A stretch of 64,000 nt of DNA from Gemmatimonadetes bacterium SCN 70-22 (GCA_001724275.1 MEDZ01000005.1:1-64000); one strand, 5' to 3'; shown: positions 26,299-34,811, counted from the first letter of the stretch. Program-made: numbers and translations. The notes: a model not told the origin generated them from the sequence alone.

Positions 26299-28350
26299 CT
26301 AACGCGCCACCCTCGTCGCGAGAGGGAGGCGCAGCTCGAACGTGCTCCCGACGCCCGGTGTACTCTCGACGGTCAGGTCGCCCCCCATGCCGCGCGCCAG
26401 GTCCCGGCTGATGGCGAGCCCGAGGCCGGTGCCCTCGTGAGCGCGCGTGAGCGGCGCCGATACTTGCACGAAGGGATCGAAGATGCGTGCCCAATGTTTG
26501 CTGTCGATGCCGACCCCCGTGTCGGTCACCGTGATGCGAACGACCGGCTGCGCCACGTCCCGTTGCGCCACGTACCGCAGTTCGAGGCGTCCGCCGGGCG
26601 CCGTGAACTTGATGGCGTTCGAGAGCAGGTTGAGCAGGATCTGCTGCATCTTCTCACGGTCGGCACGGACCCGGAGCGCCGGGTCGCCGGACATGCGCTC
26701 CAGCGTCAGCCCCTTCTGGCGGACCTGAGGCGCAGTGAGCGACTCGCTCGTGATCAGGATCTCATCGATCGACACGTCTTCCAGGTGGTACCGCTCGGCG
26801 CCAGCCTCGATGCGCGCGAAGCTCAGGACACCGTCGATGAGCCCCAGCAGGTGGCGCTCGCTCCTCCGGATCCGTCCGATGTCCTCGCGTTGGGCATCAG
26901 TCAACGGCCCGCGGATTCCCAGCTCCAGCAACTCGGCGTAACCGTCGATCGCGTTGAGGGGGGTGCGCAGCTCGTGACTCATTACTGCGAGGAACTCGCT
27001 CTTTGCCCGATTGGCCTCCTCCGCCGCGTGGCGCAGTCGCCGCTCGGGCTCGATGTTCGTATTGATGCCGAACCACCGGACCACGTGTCCCTCGGCGTCG
27101 CGTGCCGGCACGATCCGGGTGAGGAAGGGGCGAAACTCTCCGTCCGCCCCGCGCAGCGGAAAGGTCATCTCGAACGGCTCACCCGTTCCGATCGAGGCCC
27201 GCCATCGCGCCAGCACCGACGGCAGCGTCTCCGGATCGTGCACCGACTGCCACCCCCACCCCTCCATCTCGCTCGCCGTGGTGCCCGTGTACTCGTACCA
27301 GCGCGCGTTGTACCAGTCGATGTAGCCGTCTGGCTGAGCCATCCATGCGAGGGTGGGGATGGCGTCCACGAGGGCGCGGAATTTCGCCTCGCTCGCGCGC
27401 ACCTCCGCGAGCGCGCGTTCCGCCGCCCGACGGGCCTCCACCTGCTCGGTCACGTCGGTGCCGTGGGCGATCACGGCGAGATCGCTGCCGTCCGCCTCCA
27501 CGAGTGGCAGGTACGTCACGTCGAGGAAGCGCTCCTCGAGCGGCGCCCCTTTCTGGCGATGGAGCAACACGGGCAAGTCCCGAAACACCAACGACTCGCC
27601 CGTGCGGCGGACGTGCCCCAGGTAGTCGTCGAACCCCTGCCCGCGGGTCTCCGGGAGCGCGTCGAGCAGCGGCTTTCCCACCACCTCGCGCCCGTGCCCG
27701 ATGATCTGCTCGTACGCGCCGTTCACGAGCTCGAACACGTTGTCGGGGCCGCGGAGGACGGCGAGAAACGATGGCGATTGGCGGAAGACCGCCTCCAGAT
27801 GCGAGTGCTCGATCTGCATCGCCCGGAGCAGCGGCTCCCGCTCCCGCTCGGCCTGAATCCGTGGGGTGGTCTCCGTGCAGACGACGAGTGTGCCGCCGAT
27901 GGTGCCGTCGTCGTCGTAGACAGGGCTATAGCCGTACGTCCAGTACACCTCCTCCAGGCGCCCATTCCGCACGATGGGGACGAGGTGGTCTTCGTGCCAC
28001 GTCGCCTCCCCGCGCGTCATCACCCCCTCGATCTGCGGGCCGATGATGGGCCAGATGTCCGTCCAGAACTCCGCGCCACGCATTCCCAGCGCCCCCGGGT
28101 GGCGCCCACCCTCCCCGAACGACGGACGGTAGGCGTCGTTGTAGATCTGGACCAGGTCAGCCCCCCACCAGAGGAACATCGGGTGCCGCGAGGCGAGCAC
28201 GATGCCGACGGCGGTGCGCAAGCTCGAGGACCAGCGCTCGACGGGCCCGAGCGGGGTGGCGGCCCAGTCGAGGGCACGACACCGCGCGGCCATCTCGCCG
28301 TCGCCGATGAAGACCGTGCCGAGAGACCGGGGCGCGTCAGCGCTCGTCAT
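26299..28350 (-). CDS. PAS-domain sensor histidine kinase
   Basis: The product is 683 residues from ATG 28350. The frame is open further upstream but the part before MTSADAPRSLG is not kinase-like. The domain order is an N-terminal PAS-like module (RHPMFLWWGADLVQIYNDAYRP), a second PAS (HLEAVFRQSPSFLAVLRGPDNVFELVNGAYEQI), a third PAS/PAC (FRALVDAIPTLAWMAQPDGYIDWYNARWYEYTG), HisKA with phospho-acceptor H459 in VMSHELRTPLNA, and HATPase with NLLSNAIKFT and GTGLGLAI. There are no membrane helices, so it is a soluble sensor. No response regulator is adjacent, so the partner is unknown. A link to the metal operon is positional only. Confidence 0.88.
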   Translation of the reverse strand: MTSADAPRSLGTVFIGDGEMAARCRALDWAATPLGPVERWSSSLRTAVGIVLASRHPMFLWWGADLVQIYNDAYRPSFGEGGRHPGALGMRGAEFWTDIWPIIGPQIEGVMTRGEATWHEDHLVPIVRNGRLEEVYWTYGYSPVYDDDGTIGGTLVVCTETTPRIQAEREREPLLRAMQIEHSHLEAVFRQSPSFLAVLRGPDNVFELVNGAYEQIIGHGREVVGKPLLDALPETRGQGFDDYLGHVRRTGESLVFRDLPVLLHRQKGAPLEERFLDVTYLPLVEADGSDLAVIAHGTDVTEQVEARRAAERALAEVRASEAKFRALVDAIPTLAWMAQPDGYIDWYNARWYEYTGTTASEMEGWGWQSVHDPETLPSVLARWRASIGTGEPFEMTFPLRGADGEFRPFLTRIVPARDAEGHVVRWFGINTNIEPERRLRHAAEEANRAKSEFLAVMSHELRTPLNAIDGYAELLELGIRGPLTDAQREDIGRIRRSERHLLGLIDGVLSFARIEAGAERYHLEDVSIDEILITSESLTAPQVRQKGLTLERMSGDPALRVRADREKMQQILLNLLSNAIKFTAPGGRLELRYVAQRDVAQPVVRITVTDTGVGIDSKHWARIFDPFVQVSAPLTRAHEGTGLGLAISRDLARGMGGDLTVESTPGVGSTFELRLPLATRVAR

Positions 28351-28416
28351 GCGAAACCATGCGATCTCCCGCACCTGTGTGGCGACCGGCGGCAACTTAC
28401 CGTCCGGAGGCCTAAC

Positions 28417-28449
28417 GGCAAGCGAAGGGCAAGCGAACGGCAAGCGAAG
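28417..28449. repeat. 11-bp tandem repeat, three copies
   Basis: The unit GGCAAGCGAAG is repeated at 28417, 28428 and 28439 (middle copy ends C). It lies in the spacer between the kinase start and the divergent ArsR-rhodanese gene. The period is 11 bp, like several duplications elsewhere in the window. Confidence 0.85.
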
Positions 28450-28534
28450 GGCGGCGCTCCGACAGGGCGCGCATGCGGCGTGATCGGCAGCCTCGTCCAC
28501 CACCGCTCGCTTGCGCCGCACGATCCCTGGTTCT

Positions 28535-28560
28535 AGTATTCCGACAATCACTGGAATACT
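28535..28560. promoter_or_regulatory. Inverted repeat operator before ArsR-rhodanese gene
   Basis: AGTATTCC (28535-28542) and GGAATACT (28553-28560) are a perfect 8-bp inverted repeat with a 10-bp spacer, ending 9 bp before the GTG start at 28570. Position and symmetry suit autoregulation by the ArsR protein. Confidence 0.65.
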
Positions 28561-28569
28561 GGAGTCCTC

Positions 28570-29292
28570 GTGGACCACCGCCGCGTCAAGGATCGCCTCT
28601 ACGCCGCCTGGGCCGACACCGCCAAGGCGCTCGCCAGCCCCAAACGCGTCGAGCTGCTCGACCTGCTCGCGCAAGGCGAGCGCACCGTCGAGGCACTCGC
28701 GCGCGAGGCTGGGCTTACCGTCAACAATACCAGCTCACACCTGACAGTCCTCAAGGGCGCCCGCCTGGTCGAGACACGCAAGGAGGCGCAGTTCGTCTTC
28801 TACCGCCTCGCCGATGACGCGGTCGTCGTCCTCGTTCGCGAGATCCAATCGCTCGCCCGGCGACGGCTGCACGAAGTCGAGCACCTGGCCCATACCTACT
28901 TCGACGGACGCGACCCGCTCGAACCGGTCAGCGCGGCCGAGCTCCGACGCCGGCTCGCCGCCGGCGAAGTGACAGTCATCGACGTCCGCCCCGCCCTCGA
29001 GTACGAGGCGGGGCACATCGCTGGCGCTAGCTCATTCCCCGTCGACGCGCTCGAATCCCGACTGGGCGACTTGCCGCCGGAACACCCCGTCGTCGCATAC
29101 TGCCGCGGCCCGTACTGTGTCTACGCGATCGAGGCCGTCGAACGCTTGCGCGCGCGCGGCTTCGACGCGCGCCGGCTCGCCGAGGGGCTCCCTGAGTGGC
29201 GACTGGCGGGATATCCGGTAGCAGTAGGCCCCGAGCCTCCCCGCGCGTCAACTCCTCCACCCGTACGCGCCTCGCGTCGGAGGGCGTCATGA
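28570..29292 (+). CDS. ArsR-family regulator fused to a rhodanese domain
   Basis: The product is 240 residues from a GTG start. Residues about 10-110 are a winged-helix ArsR domain (ALASPKRVELLDLLAQGERTVEALARE, NNTSSHLTVLKGARLVETRKEAQFVFYRL). Residues about 120-220 are a rhodanese domain (VTVIDVRPALEYEAGHIAGASSFPVDALE) whose active loop is C-R-G-P-Y-C. ArsR-rhodanese proteins are known as sulfur or redox-linked regulators next to persulfide or MBL genes. No ArsR metal-site cysteines are visible, so the sensing residue may be the rhodanese Cys. The stop overlaps the next gene start. Confidence 0.9.
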   Translation: MDHRRVKDRLYAAWADTAKALASPKRVELLDLLAQGERTVEALAREAGLTVNNTSSHLTVLKGARLVETRKEAQFVFYRLADDAVVVLVREIQSLARRRLHEVEHLAHTYFDGRDPLEPVSAAELRRRLAAGEVTVIDVRPALEYEAGHIAGASSFPVDALESRLGDLPPEHPVVAYCRGPYCVYAIEAVERLRARGFDARRLAEGLPEWRLAGYPVAVGPEPPRASTPPPVRASRRRAS

Positions 29293-29927
29293 TCGTGCGT
29301 CACTACCTGCACACGGACCACGTCTCCACGGGCCGCGCGCTGGCCGCGGCGTCGGGCGCGCCGTACGTCCTGCACGCGAGTGCCGGCGCCAGATATCCCT
29401 TCCACGCAGTGCGCGACCGCGACAGCCTGTCTTTAGGCAACGTGACGGCGACGGTCTGGCACGCGCCGGGCCATACCCCAGAGCACCTCGCACCCGTCGT
29501 CACCGACCGCGCGCGCGCCGAGGAGCCGTGGCTCATCTTCACGGGGCATACGCTCATGGTGGGTGACCTGGGGCCTACCGAGCTCGCGGCAAGCACCGAG
29601 GAAGGGGCGCGCGCACTGGCCGCCAGCGCCGCGCGCCTCCGCACGCTGAGCGACTTCGTCCAGGTCCTCCCGGGCGCCTTCTCCGGCTCCGTCTGCGGCC
29701 GCGGGCTGAGCGGCAATCCATTCTCCACCATCGGCTTCGAACGGCGCTTCAACCGGGCCTTCCGCGTCACCGACACCGGGGCGCTGGTCGCGATGATGCT
29801 GCAGGACATCCCGCCGCGCCCGCCGCGCGCCGCGGATACGCGAGCCGTGAACATGGGGGTCGCACAACACACGCACAGCGACAGTACGCACGACGCCCGA
29901 CCCGACACCATGCAAACCTCGCCGTGA
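29289..29927 (+). CDS. Degenerate, N-terminally shortened metallo-beta-lactamase-fold protein
   Basis: The 212-residue product resembles the rhodanese-associated MBL hydrolases (persulfide dioxygenase-like) in NVTATVWHAPGHTPEHLAPVV and SGNPFSTIGFERRFNRAF. Three ligand sites are altered. The first His motif is cut: only L-H-T-D-H-V-S remains where T-H-x-H-A-D-H is usual, because about 50 N-terminal residues are missing. FTG-H-T stands where FTG-D-T is usual. PG-A-F-S-G-S stands where PG-H-x-x-G-S is usual. It begins with an ATGA overlap, so it is translated. It is probably non-catalytic, or has a changed metal centre. Confidence 0.75.
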   Translation: MIVRHYLHTDHVSTGRALAAASGAPYVLHASAGARYPFHAVRDRDSLSLGNVTATVWHAPGHTPEHLAPVVTDRARAEEPWLIFTGHTLMVGDLGPTELAASTEEGARALAASAARLRTLSDFVQVLPGAFSGSVCGRGLSGNPFSTIGFERRFNRAFRVTDTGALVAMMLQDIPPRPPRAADTRAVNMGVAQHTHSDSTHDARPDTMQTSP

Positions 29928-31252
29928 CCCTCCGGGCGACTGGAGGCACGATCCTGCCAGCGCCCGAGGATCGGTCCGCGCACCCGCCACTCGGCCTGCG
30001 CGAGAACTGGCGCCAGTTCGCCCTCCTGCTGCTCGTGAACGCCTTCGTCGGCGCGATGGTGGGGCTCGAGCGGAGTATCCTTCCCCTGCTCGGTGAACGC
30101 GAGTTCGCCCTCGCCTCGAAGAGCGCGGCACTCTCCTTCATCGCCACCTTCGGCGTCGTGAAGGCGCTGACCAATCTCCTCGCCGGCCGGCTCGGCGACC
30201 GCTACGGTCGCAAGCAGGTTCTTGTGGCTGGGTGGCTCTTTGCCCTGCCAGTCCCCCTCATGGTCATCTGGGCGCCGACGTGGGGATGGGTGGTCGCGGC
30301 CAACGTGCTGCTCGGCATCAACCAGGGGCTCGCCTGGTCCACGGCGGTGATCATGAAGATCGACCTCGTGGGACCGAAACAGCGCGGCCTGGCGATGGGG
30401 CTCAACGAGTTCGCCGGCTACCTGGCGGTCGCGCTGTCGGCGCTCGCCACGGGGATGCTTGCGAGCCGCTACGGCCTGCGCCCCGAGCCGTTCTACCTCG
30501 GCATCGCCTTCGCCACGGCGGGGCTCGCCCTCAGCGTGCTCCTCGTTCGCGACACCACAGCCCACGTGCACGCGGAAGCACACGCCCAGGCGCGAGCGCG
30601 TGCCGCCGTCTCCGCGACCACGCCGGCCTTCCGAGAGCTCCTCGCGCGCGGCACGTGGCGAGACCCGGCACTCGCCAGCGCCCGTCAGACAGGGCTGGTC
30701 AACAACCTGAACGACGGCCTCGCCTGGGGACTTTTCCCGCTGTTCTTTGCCGCCGCCGGACTCTCGGTGCGGCAGATCCGGGTGCTCGCCTTCGTGTATC
30801 CCGCCACGTGGGGGGTGGCCCAGCTCTGGACCGGCGCACTCTCCGACCGCGTGGGACGGAAGGGGCTGATTGCGGGAGGGATGCTGCTCCAGGGCGTCGC
30901 GCTCGCCGCAATGCTCCTCTGGCGCGGCTTCGCCCCGTGGGCGGCGAGTGGTGTGGCGCTGGGCATCGGTACGGCAATGGTCTACCCGACCTTGCTCGCC
31001 GCCATTGGCGATGTCGCGCATCCGTCGTGGCGCGGCTCGGCGATCGGCGTGTATCGCCTGTGGCGCGACATGGGTTACGCCGTCGGTGCACTCCTCGCTG
31101 GTGTCGTCGCCGACGTGTTCGGGATGGGCACCGCCATCGGCGTCGTCGCGGCGCTCACTGCGGCGTCGGGTGGGCTGGTGGCGTTGCGCATGCCGGAGAC
31201 GCTGCATACACGTCCGGTCCCACCCTCCCTACCCGGCCGGAGGCTGCCATGA
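29924..31252 (+). CDS. MFS transporter
   Basis: The product is 442 residues from GTG 29924, overlapping the previous stop (GTGA). There are twelve hydrophobic helices, with the loop 2-3 motif G-R-L-G-D-R-Y-G-R-K and its repeat G-A-L-S-D-R-V-G-R-K. A His/Ala-rich central loop (HVHAEAHAQARAR) may bind metal. Co-transcription with ArsR-rhodanese and the MBL-like gene suggests export of a small sulfur or metal-related solute. The substrate is unknown. Confidence 0.88.
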   Translation: MTLRATGGTILPAPEDRSAHPPLGLRENWRQFALLLLVNAFVGAMVGLERSILPLLGEREFALASKSAALSFIATFGVVKALTNLLAGRLGDRYGRKQVLVAGWLFALPVPLMVIWAPTWGWVVAANVLLGINQGLAWSTAVIMKIDLVGPKQRGLAMGLNEFAGYLAVALSALATGMLASRYGLRPEPFYLGIAFATAGLALSVLLVRDTTAHVHAEAHAQARARAAVSATTPAFRELLARGTWRDPALASARQTGLVNNLNDGLAWGLFPLFFAAAGLSVRQIRVLAFVYPATWGVAQLWTGALSDRVGRKGLIAGGMLLQGVALAAMLLWRGFAPWAASGVALGIGTAMVYPTLLAAIGDVAHPSWRGSAIGVYRLWRDMGYAVGALLAGVVADVFGMGTAIGVVAALTAASGGLVALRMPETLHTRPVPPSLPGRRLP

Positions 31253-31390
31253 ACGCGGTCGACATCGCGTGTCGGTCTCGAGATGGGGGGGCGACGTAGC
31301 GGCGACAGCTGGCGCGGAACGATCGATGACGCGATCGAGTTCCCTTCTCGTACTGTACCAGCGCAGCCTCACTCCTCCGACAGGTGCACG

Positions 31391-31430
31391 CGACACGGCG
31401 GCGGGGGAGTACTCCCCCGCCGCCGTGTCG
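31391..31430. terminator. Perfect 40-bp palindrome between convergent genes
   Basis: Bases 31391-31410 and 31411-31430 are exact reverse complements (20-bp arms, no spacer; arms begin CGACACGGCGGCGGG). It sits between the 3' ends of the MFS and DUF4198 genes, so a bidirectional terminator is likely. There is no T-run. Confidence 0.6.
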
Positions 31431-31450
31431 TCCCAAGCGTCCCATGCGTC

Positions 31451-32314
31451 TCAGTGGCCGGCGGCGCGGAAGACGAGGGTGGCGAAGAACACGTCCCACG
31501 TACCCGCCGCACCCTCGGCAGGGGCGGCGTGCAGCGTGCGGACGTTCCACGGGCCGGCCCGGTCGATCGGCAGCCGCGCCTCGCCGTCGTCGCCCGTCAC
31601 GATCGACACATCCCGCGCTTTCGTCGTGTCACCCTCGGCGGGCGCCGCGCCGGCATGCAGGTGCGCGCCCGCCAGCGGCCGGCCGCGGAAGAGGAGCTGC
31701 ACGACGAGCGTGTCGCCCATGTGCAGGGTCGCCGGATCGGTCACCGGCACGAACTCCAGCGGGTGCCCGGCCGTGCGCCGGAAGGCGCGTGGGCCGCCTC
31801 GTCCCACCTCGACGAGCGTCTTCGCATACTTCGTCGTCCGTTGTGTCACGCTGTCCGTAGTGGGCAGGATGCCGTCCCGCTCGTAGCGCTCGGCCAACTC
31901 CGGAGCGCCCTCGAGCGCGATGTAGCGCTTGAGCGCTGCCGAGGCCGCGCGCGAGGTGCGGGTGACGAGCCCCACGGCGACGACGCGTTGCCCGGCTGTC
32001 GTCGGTCGATGCCGGATGCGGAGCGACTTGCCGCTCACCGACAAGTCGCCGATGCGCTCCTCGCCGGCCGCGCCGATCAGCCGCGCTTCGGCGACGCGAT
32101 CGGGCGCCACGGCCGAGAGGCTGGTCGGGAACGCGGTGCTGGTCTGGCCATGCACCTCCAGCGCGCCGTCGGTCGCGACCTCGAATGCGGTGGGAACGAT
32201 CCAGAAGTCGTGGGCAGAGAGCGCGACGGCGCTTGCCGCGAAAAGGACGCCGGCCAGCACAGCGGTGGTCAACGACTGCCGCCAGCGGCGGGACGGGGAA
32301 ATCGAGTTGCGCAC
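31451..32314 (-). CDS. DUF4198-family periplasmic protein, second copy
   Basis: The product is 287 residues from GTG 32314 (VRNSISPSRRW). Signal helix TTAVLAGVLFAASAVALS leads to A-H-D-F-W-I-V-P, the conserved mature N-terminus with His-Asp. HLHAGAAPAEGD and RTLHAAP are further His sites. It is diverged from the copy at 17370-18215. A perfect palindrome precedes the start. It is probably a periplasmic metal-binding accessory. No pump gene adjoins it here. Confidence 0.82.
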   Translation of the reverse strand: MRNSISPSRRWRQSLTTAVLAGVLFAASAVALSAHDFWIVPTAFEVATDGALEVHGQTSTAFPTSLSAVAPDRVAEARLIGAAGEERIGDLSVSGKSLRIRHRPTTAGQRVVAVGLVTRTSRAASAALKRYIALEGAPELAERYERDGILPTTDSVTQRTTKYAKTLVEVGRGGPRAFRRTAGHPLEFVPVTDPATLHMGDTLVVQLLFRGRPLAGAHLHAGAAPAEGDTTKARDVSIVTGDDGEARLPIDRAGPWNVRTLHAAPAEGAAGTWDVFFATLVFRAAGH

Positions 32315-32348
32315 GGGTGCCTTCGGTGAGTGGAGGGGTGAACCGGCA

Positions 32349-32372
32349 CGACAGGCATCGCGATGCCTGTCG
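32349..32372. promoter_or_regulatory. 24-bp perfect palindrome upstream of DUF4198 gene
   Basis: Bases 32349-32360 (CGACAGGCATCG) and 32361-32372 are exact reverse complements. It lies about 35 bp upstream of the GTG start at 32314, in the likely leader. It could be a dimeric repressor site or an RNA hairpin. If translation began at ATG 32395 it would be coding, which I think less likely. Confidence 0.5.
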
Positions 32373-32494
32373 GTTCGCTGACGCCAGCTATCCAATTGCT
32401 TTACGCCCTATAGAACGCCCCCGGCGCTGCGCTGTCAATGCTCCAAGACACGTCAGGGTGCGGCCCCACGAGTCGCCCGGCAGAGAGGCGGCTG

Positions 32495-32510
32495 CCCCTC
32501 CCAGGAGGGG
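32495..32510. promoter_or_regulatory. C/G-run inverted repeat, CsoR-like operator candidate
   Basis: CCCCTCC (32495-32501), CA, GGAGGGG (32504-32510) then GGTAAC. Poly-C/poly-G inverted repeats flanked by TA are typical of copper-sensor CsoR sites. It is 178 bp upstream of a periplasmic SodC-like gene in a copper gene neighbourhood. There is no csoR in the window. Confidence 0.35.
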
Positions 32511-32687
32511 GGTAACGGTCGACGTCGTGCACATTCGCCGCCGACTTCCGCTGTAGAGCCTCGCATTTTAGCTTGCATAAACTATCGCCCATGACGCGGA
32601 GAACTGGCGACGCGTTCATGCTGCCCTCTCCAATCGTTGCCGCGCTCGACAGCGGCGGTGGCACTTCTCTACCACGAGGATACTTCG

Positions 32688-33167
32688 ATGTTCGTTCGAC
32701 TTCTCGGCATTGTCGGCGCCGCCCTCCTCGGCGTGACCGCCACCGCCTCGGCACAGAGCACAGGCTCGGCGGGCGGGCACGCGGGACACGCCAGCCACGG
32801 TGCGCCTTCCGCCAAGCAGATGGAGCGCGGACACGCCATGCTCGCCGCGCCGTCCGGCGCCCAGTCCCCCGCCGGCATGGTCATGCTGCACGGCACGTCG
32901 GCAGAGCTCACGCTCACCGGCGATCAGGCCGGAGCCACGCGGCCGTGGCGCATTCACAAGGGTACGTGCACGAACGACCAAGATGTCGTCGGTGAGGTGA
33001 GCGCGTTCCCGCCGGTCACCATCGGAAGCGACGGCAAGGGCACGGCGAAGGCGACCCTTCCCGCGCCGCTGACGGCCGATGGTGCGTATTATGTGGCCGT
33101 GCACGCGTCGGCGTCGGACATGAAGACGATCGTCGCCTGCGGCGCGCTTACGAAGGGCCAGATGTGA
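32688..33167 (+). CDS. Secreted SodC/CHRD-like His-rich protein
   Basis: The product is 159 residues from ATG 32688, with GAGGA nearby. The signal peptide is LLGIVGAALLGVTATASAQS. A His-rich HAGHASHGAPS follows, then a beta-domain with R-P-W-R-I-H-K-G-T-C, AFPPVTIGSDGKGTAKATL, Y-Y-V-A-V-H-A-S and TIVACGAL. This order resembles the Cu/Zn superoxide dismutase-like or CHRD-type barrel but lacks the full set of metal ligands. It is probably a periplasmic copper-binding or scavenging protein. It sits beside the copper genes. Confidence 0.68.
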   Translation: MFVRLLGIVGAALLGVTATASAQSTGSAGGHAGHASHGAPSAKQMERGHAMLAAPSGAQSPAGMVMLHGTSAELTLTGDQAGATRPWRIHKGTCTNDQDVVGEVSAFPPVTIGSDGKGTAKATLPAPLTADGAYYVAVHASASDMKTIVACGALTKGQM

Positions 33168-33208
33168 CGACGTGACGCTTCGTGGCGGGCTGACTTCGCC
33201 CTCACGCG

Positions 33209-33250
33209 CGCCGCGGCGGTGAATGGCTCAGGCCATTCACCGCCGCGGCG
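33209..33250. terminator. 19-bp stem hairpin between convergent genes
   Basis: Arms 33209-33227 and 33232-33250 are perfect reverse complements around the loop TCAG. The right arm overlaps the stop codon of the CopC-CopD gene (33237-33239). The SodC-like gene ends at 33167 on the other side, so it can terminate both. Confidence 0.65.
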
Positions 33251-34811
33251 TCACCGCGTCCGTCCCAACCTCGCCCCTCGTCTCACCTGCCGCCTGCGTC
33301 GTCGCCGTGGCGTCCATCGTCGCGTCCATCGTCGCGTCCATCGTCGCGTCCATCGTCGCGTCCATCGGCGTCGGGGTGGCCACGAGCACAGCCGTCACGG
33401 CGAGGACCAGCACGCCGACCGCCAGCTCGAGCGTCGCCGAGCGGCGGATGCGGATAGCACCCTGCGCGGTCCCCAACGTCGGCTTGACGCGTAGCCAGTT
33501 GTAGGCGCCCGTCGCTGCCACGGCCGAGAGGACAGCCAGCTTGAGCAGCAGTGTCCGGCCGTACGCCGACTGCCAGAGCGCGCTCACGGCATCGAGATGG
33601 AGCCAGGCGGAGAAGACGCCCGTCGCGGCCGCGATTCCGGCAAACACCAGTGCCGTCGGAGAGAAGGCGTTGACGAGATCTGCCACGCCGCGTTCGCGCG
33701 CGCCCTCCGGAAGTTGACGGGCGGCCGGGATGCCAACGGCGACGACGAACAGGAGGCTGCCGAGCCAGCCGGCGGCGCCGATCACATGCGCGCTATCGGC
33801 GAGAACCGCCAGTGGCGTCAACGTGGGCACCGCGGCCGCGTGGCCGGAGAGAGCGGGCGTGAAGGCGAGGGCCACGACGCCGAGTAGGGCGACCGCCCAC
33901 CCCGACCGACGTGCACGGCGTGCCGAGAGGAAGCCGGCGACCGCGATCGTGACGCCCACTGCTTGAAGCACCCATCCCCATCCCCACACGGTCCGGCTCA
34001 GCATCGTGGCGATCAACGCGGGATCGAGCGCGCGCTCCGCCCCCTGCAGGGCGAACGACTGGGCGTACAAGCGGAGCAGCGCGCCCACGCCGAGAAGAGC
34101 GGTCGCCCACAGCCCGAGCGCAGCCGCGCGCGCGCTCGCCGGCGCGAGCATCGGCGAGTCGGGATCCTGGGCACGCCGGAGGAAGCCCAGCACGAAGAAG
34201 TGGAAGGCGACGGCACCGAGTGCAACGAGCAGCGCGGTGAAGGTCACCCACCGGATCGCCACGTAGAGCGGCGACTCCGCGGCGAATCCATTGCCCGTCG
34301 GCATAGTGACGGGATCGTGGTGCGCGGCAGGTGGCGGGACCTGCCCCGGCGCCGTGACACCGCCAGCGGCCTCGCCGGGAAGCGGCGTCGCGGCGCCGAC
34401 AACCGACGAGTCGGTGAGTCCGCTCGCGCCCGGCATGATCCTGAAGGTGAACCGTTCACGCACGGGGTGCCCATCGGCCCCAGCCATCTGCCAGGCTACG
34501 GTGTACTTCCCCTCACGCAGCGCGCCACGAATCGCGGCGACGACCACGCGGCGGGCGTCGCCGTCGGCGAAGGCGACCGGCCCGAGGACGACCGCTTGGC
34601 TGTCTGGGCCAAAGAGCTCGATGCGCGTGAAGGCCAGCTCCGTCGCCTCGGTGAACGTGAGCCGCAGTTCCGTCGGCACCGCCGACAGGGGCGCCCCGGC
34701 TCTAGGTGCCGAGCTTTTGAGCTTCCCGTGCGCCAGCGCGGCAGTCGGTGTCAGGAGCGCGAGGGCCAGCAATCCGCGGAGAAGTCGAGAGGGGAGGCGC
34801 ACGTTGTCCAT
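33237..34811 (-). CDS. CopC-CopD fusion copper resistance membrane protein
   Basis: The product is 524 residues from ATG 34811. Signal sequence LLALALLTPTAALA is followed at once by H-G-K-L-K-S-S-A-P, the N-terminal copper-binding His of CopC. A CopC beta-domain to about residue 125 ends with D-G-H-P-V-R-E-R-F-T-F. Then come a linker and an eight-helix CopD domain (GHAAAVPTLTPLAVLADSAHVIGAAGWLGSLLF). The C-terminus carries MDAT repeats. CopC-CopD fusions are linked to copper import across the inner membrane or copper tolerance. The cytoplasmic tail is repetitive and poorly conserved. Confidence 0.9.
   Translation of the reverse strand: MDNVRLPSRLLRGLLALALLTPTAALAHGKLKSSAPRAGAPLSAVPTELRLTFTEATELAFTRIELFGPDSQAVVLGPVAFADGDARRVVVAAIRGALREGKYTVAWQMAGADGHPVRERFTFRIMPGASGLTDSSVVGAATPLPGEAAGGVTAPGQVPPPAAHHDPVTMPTGNGFAAESPLYVAIRWVTFTALLVALGAVAFHFFVLGFLRRAQDPDSPMLAPASARAAALGLWATALLGVGALLRLYAQSFALQGAERALDPALIATMLSRTVWGWGWVLQAVGVTIAVAGFLSARRARRSGWAVALLGVVALAFTPALSGHAAAVPTLTPLAVLADSAHVIGAAGWLGSLLFVVAVGIPAARQLPEGARERGVADLVNAFSPTALVFAGIAAATGVFSAWLHLDAVSALWQSAYGRTLLLKLAVLSAVAATGAYNWLRVKPTLGTAQGAIRIRRSATLELAVGVLVLAVTAVLVATPTPMDATMDATMDATMDATMDATATTQAAGETRGEVGTDAVTPRR
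33310..33369. repeat. 12-bp tandem repeat encoding MDAT
   Basis: Five units of GCGTCCATCGTC, the last altered, give M-D-A-T repeats in the CopD tail. The 12-bp period keeps the frame. Confidence 0.9.

Noticed and set aside
33310-33369. Possible CRISPR-like repeat array
   Set aside because: The 12-bp units are directly adjacent with no spacers and lie in the CopD reading frame.
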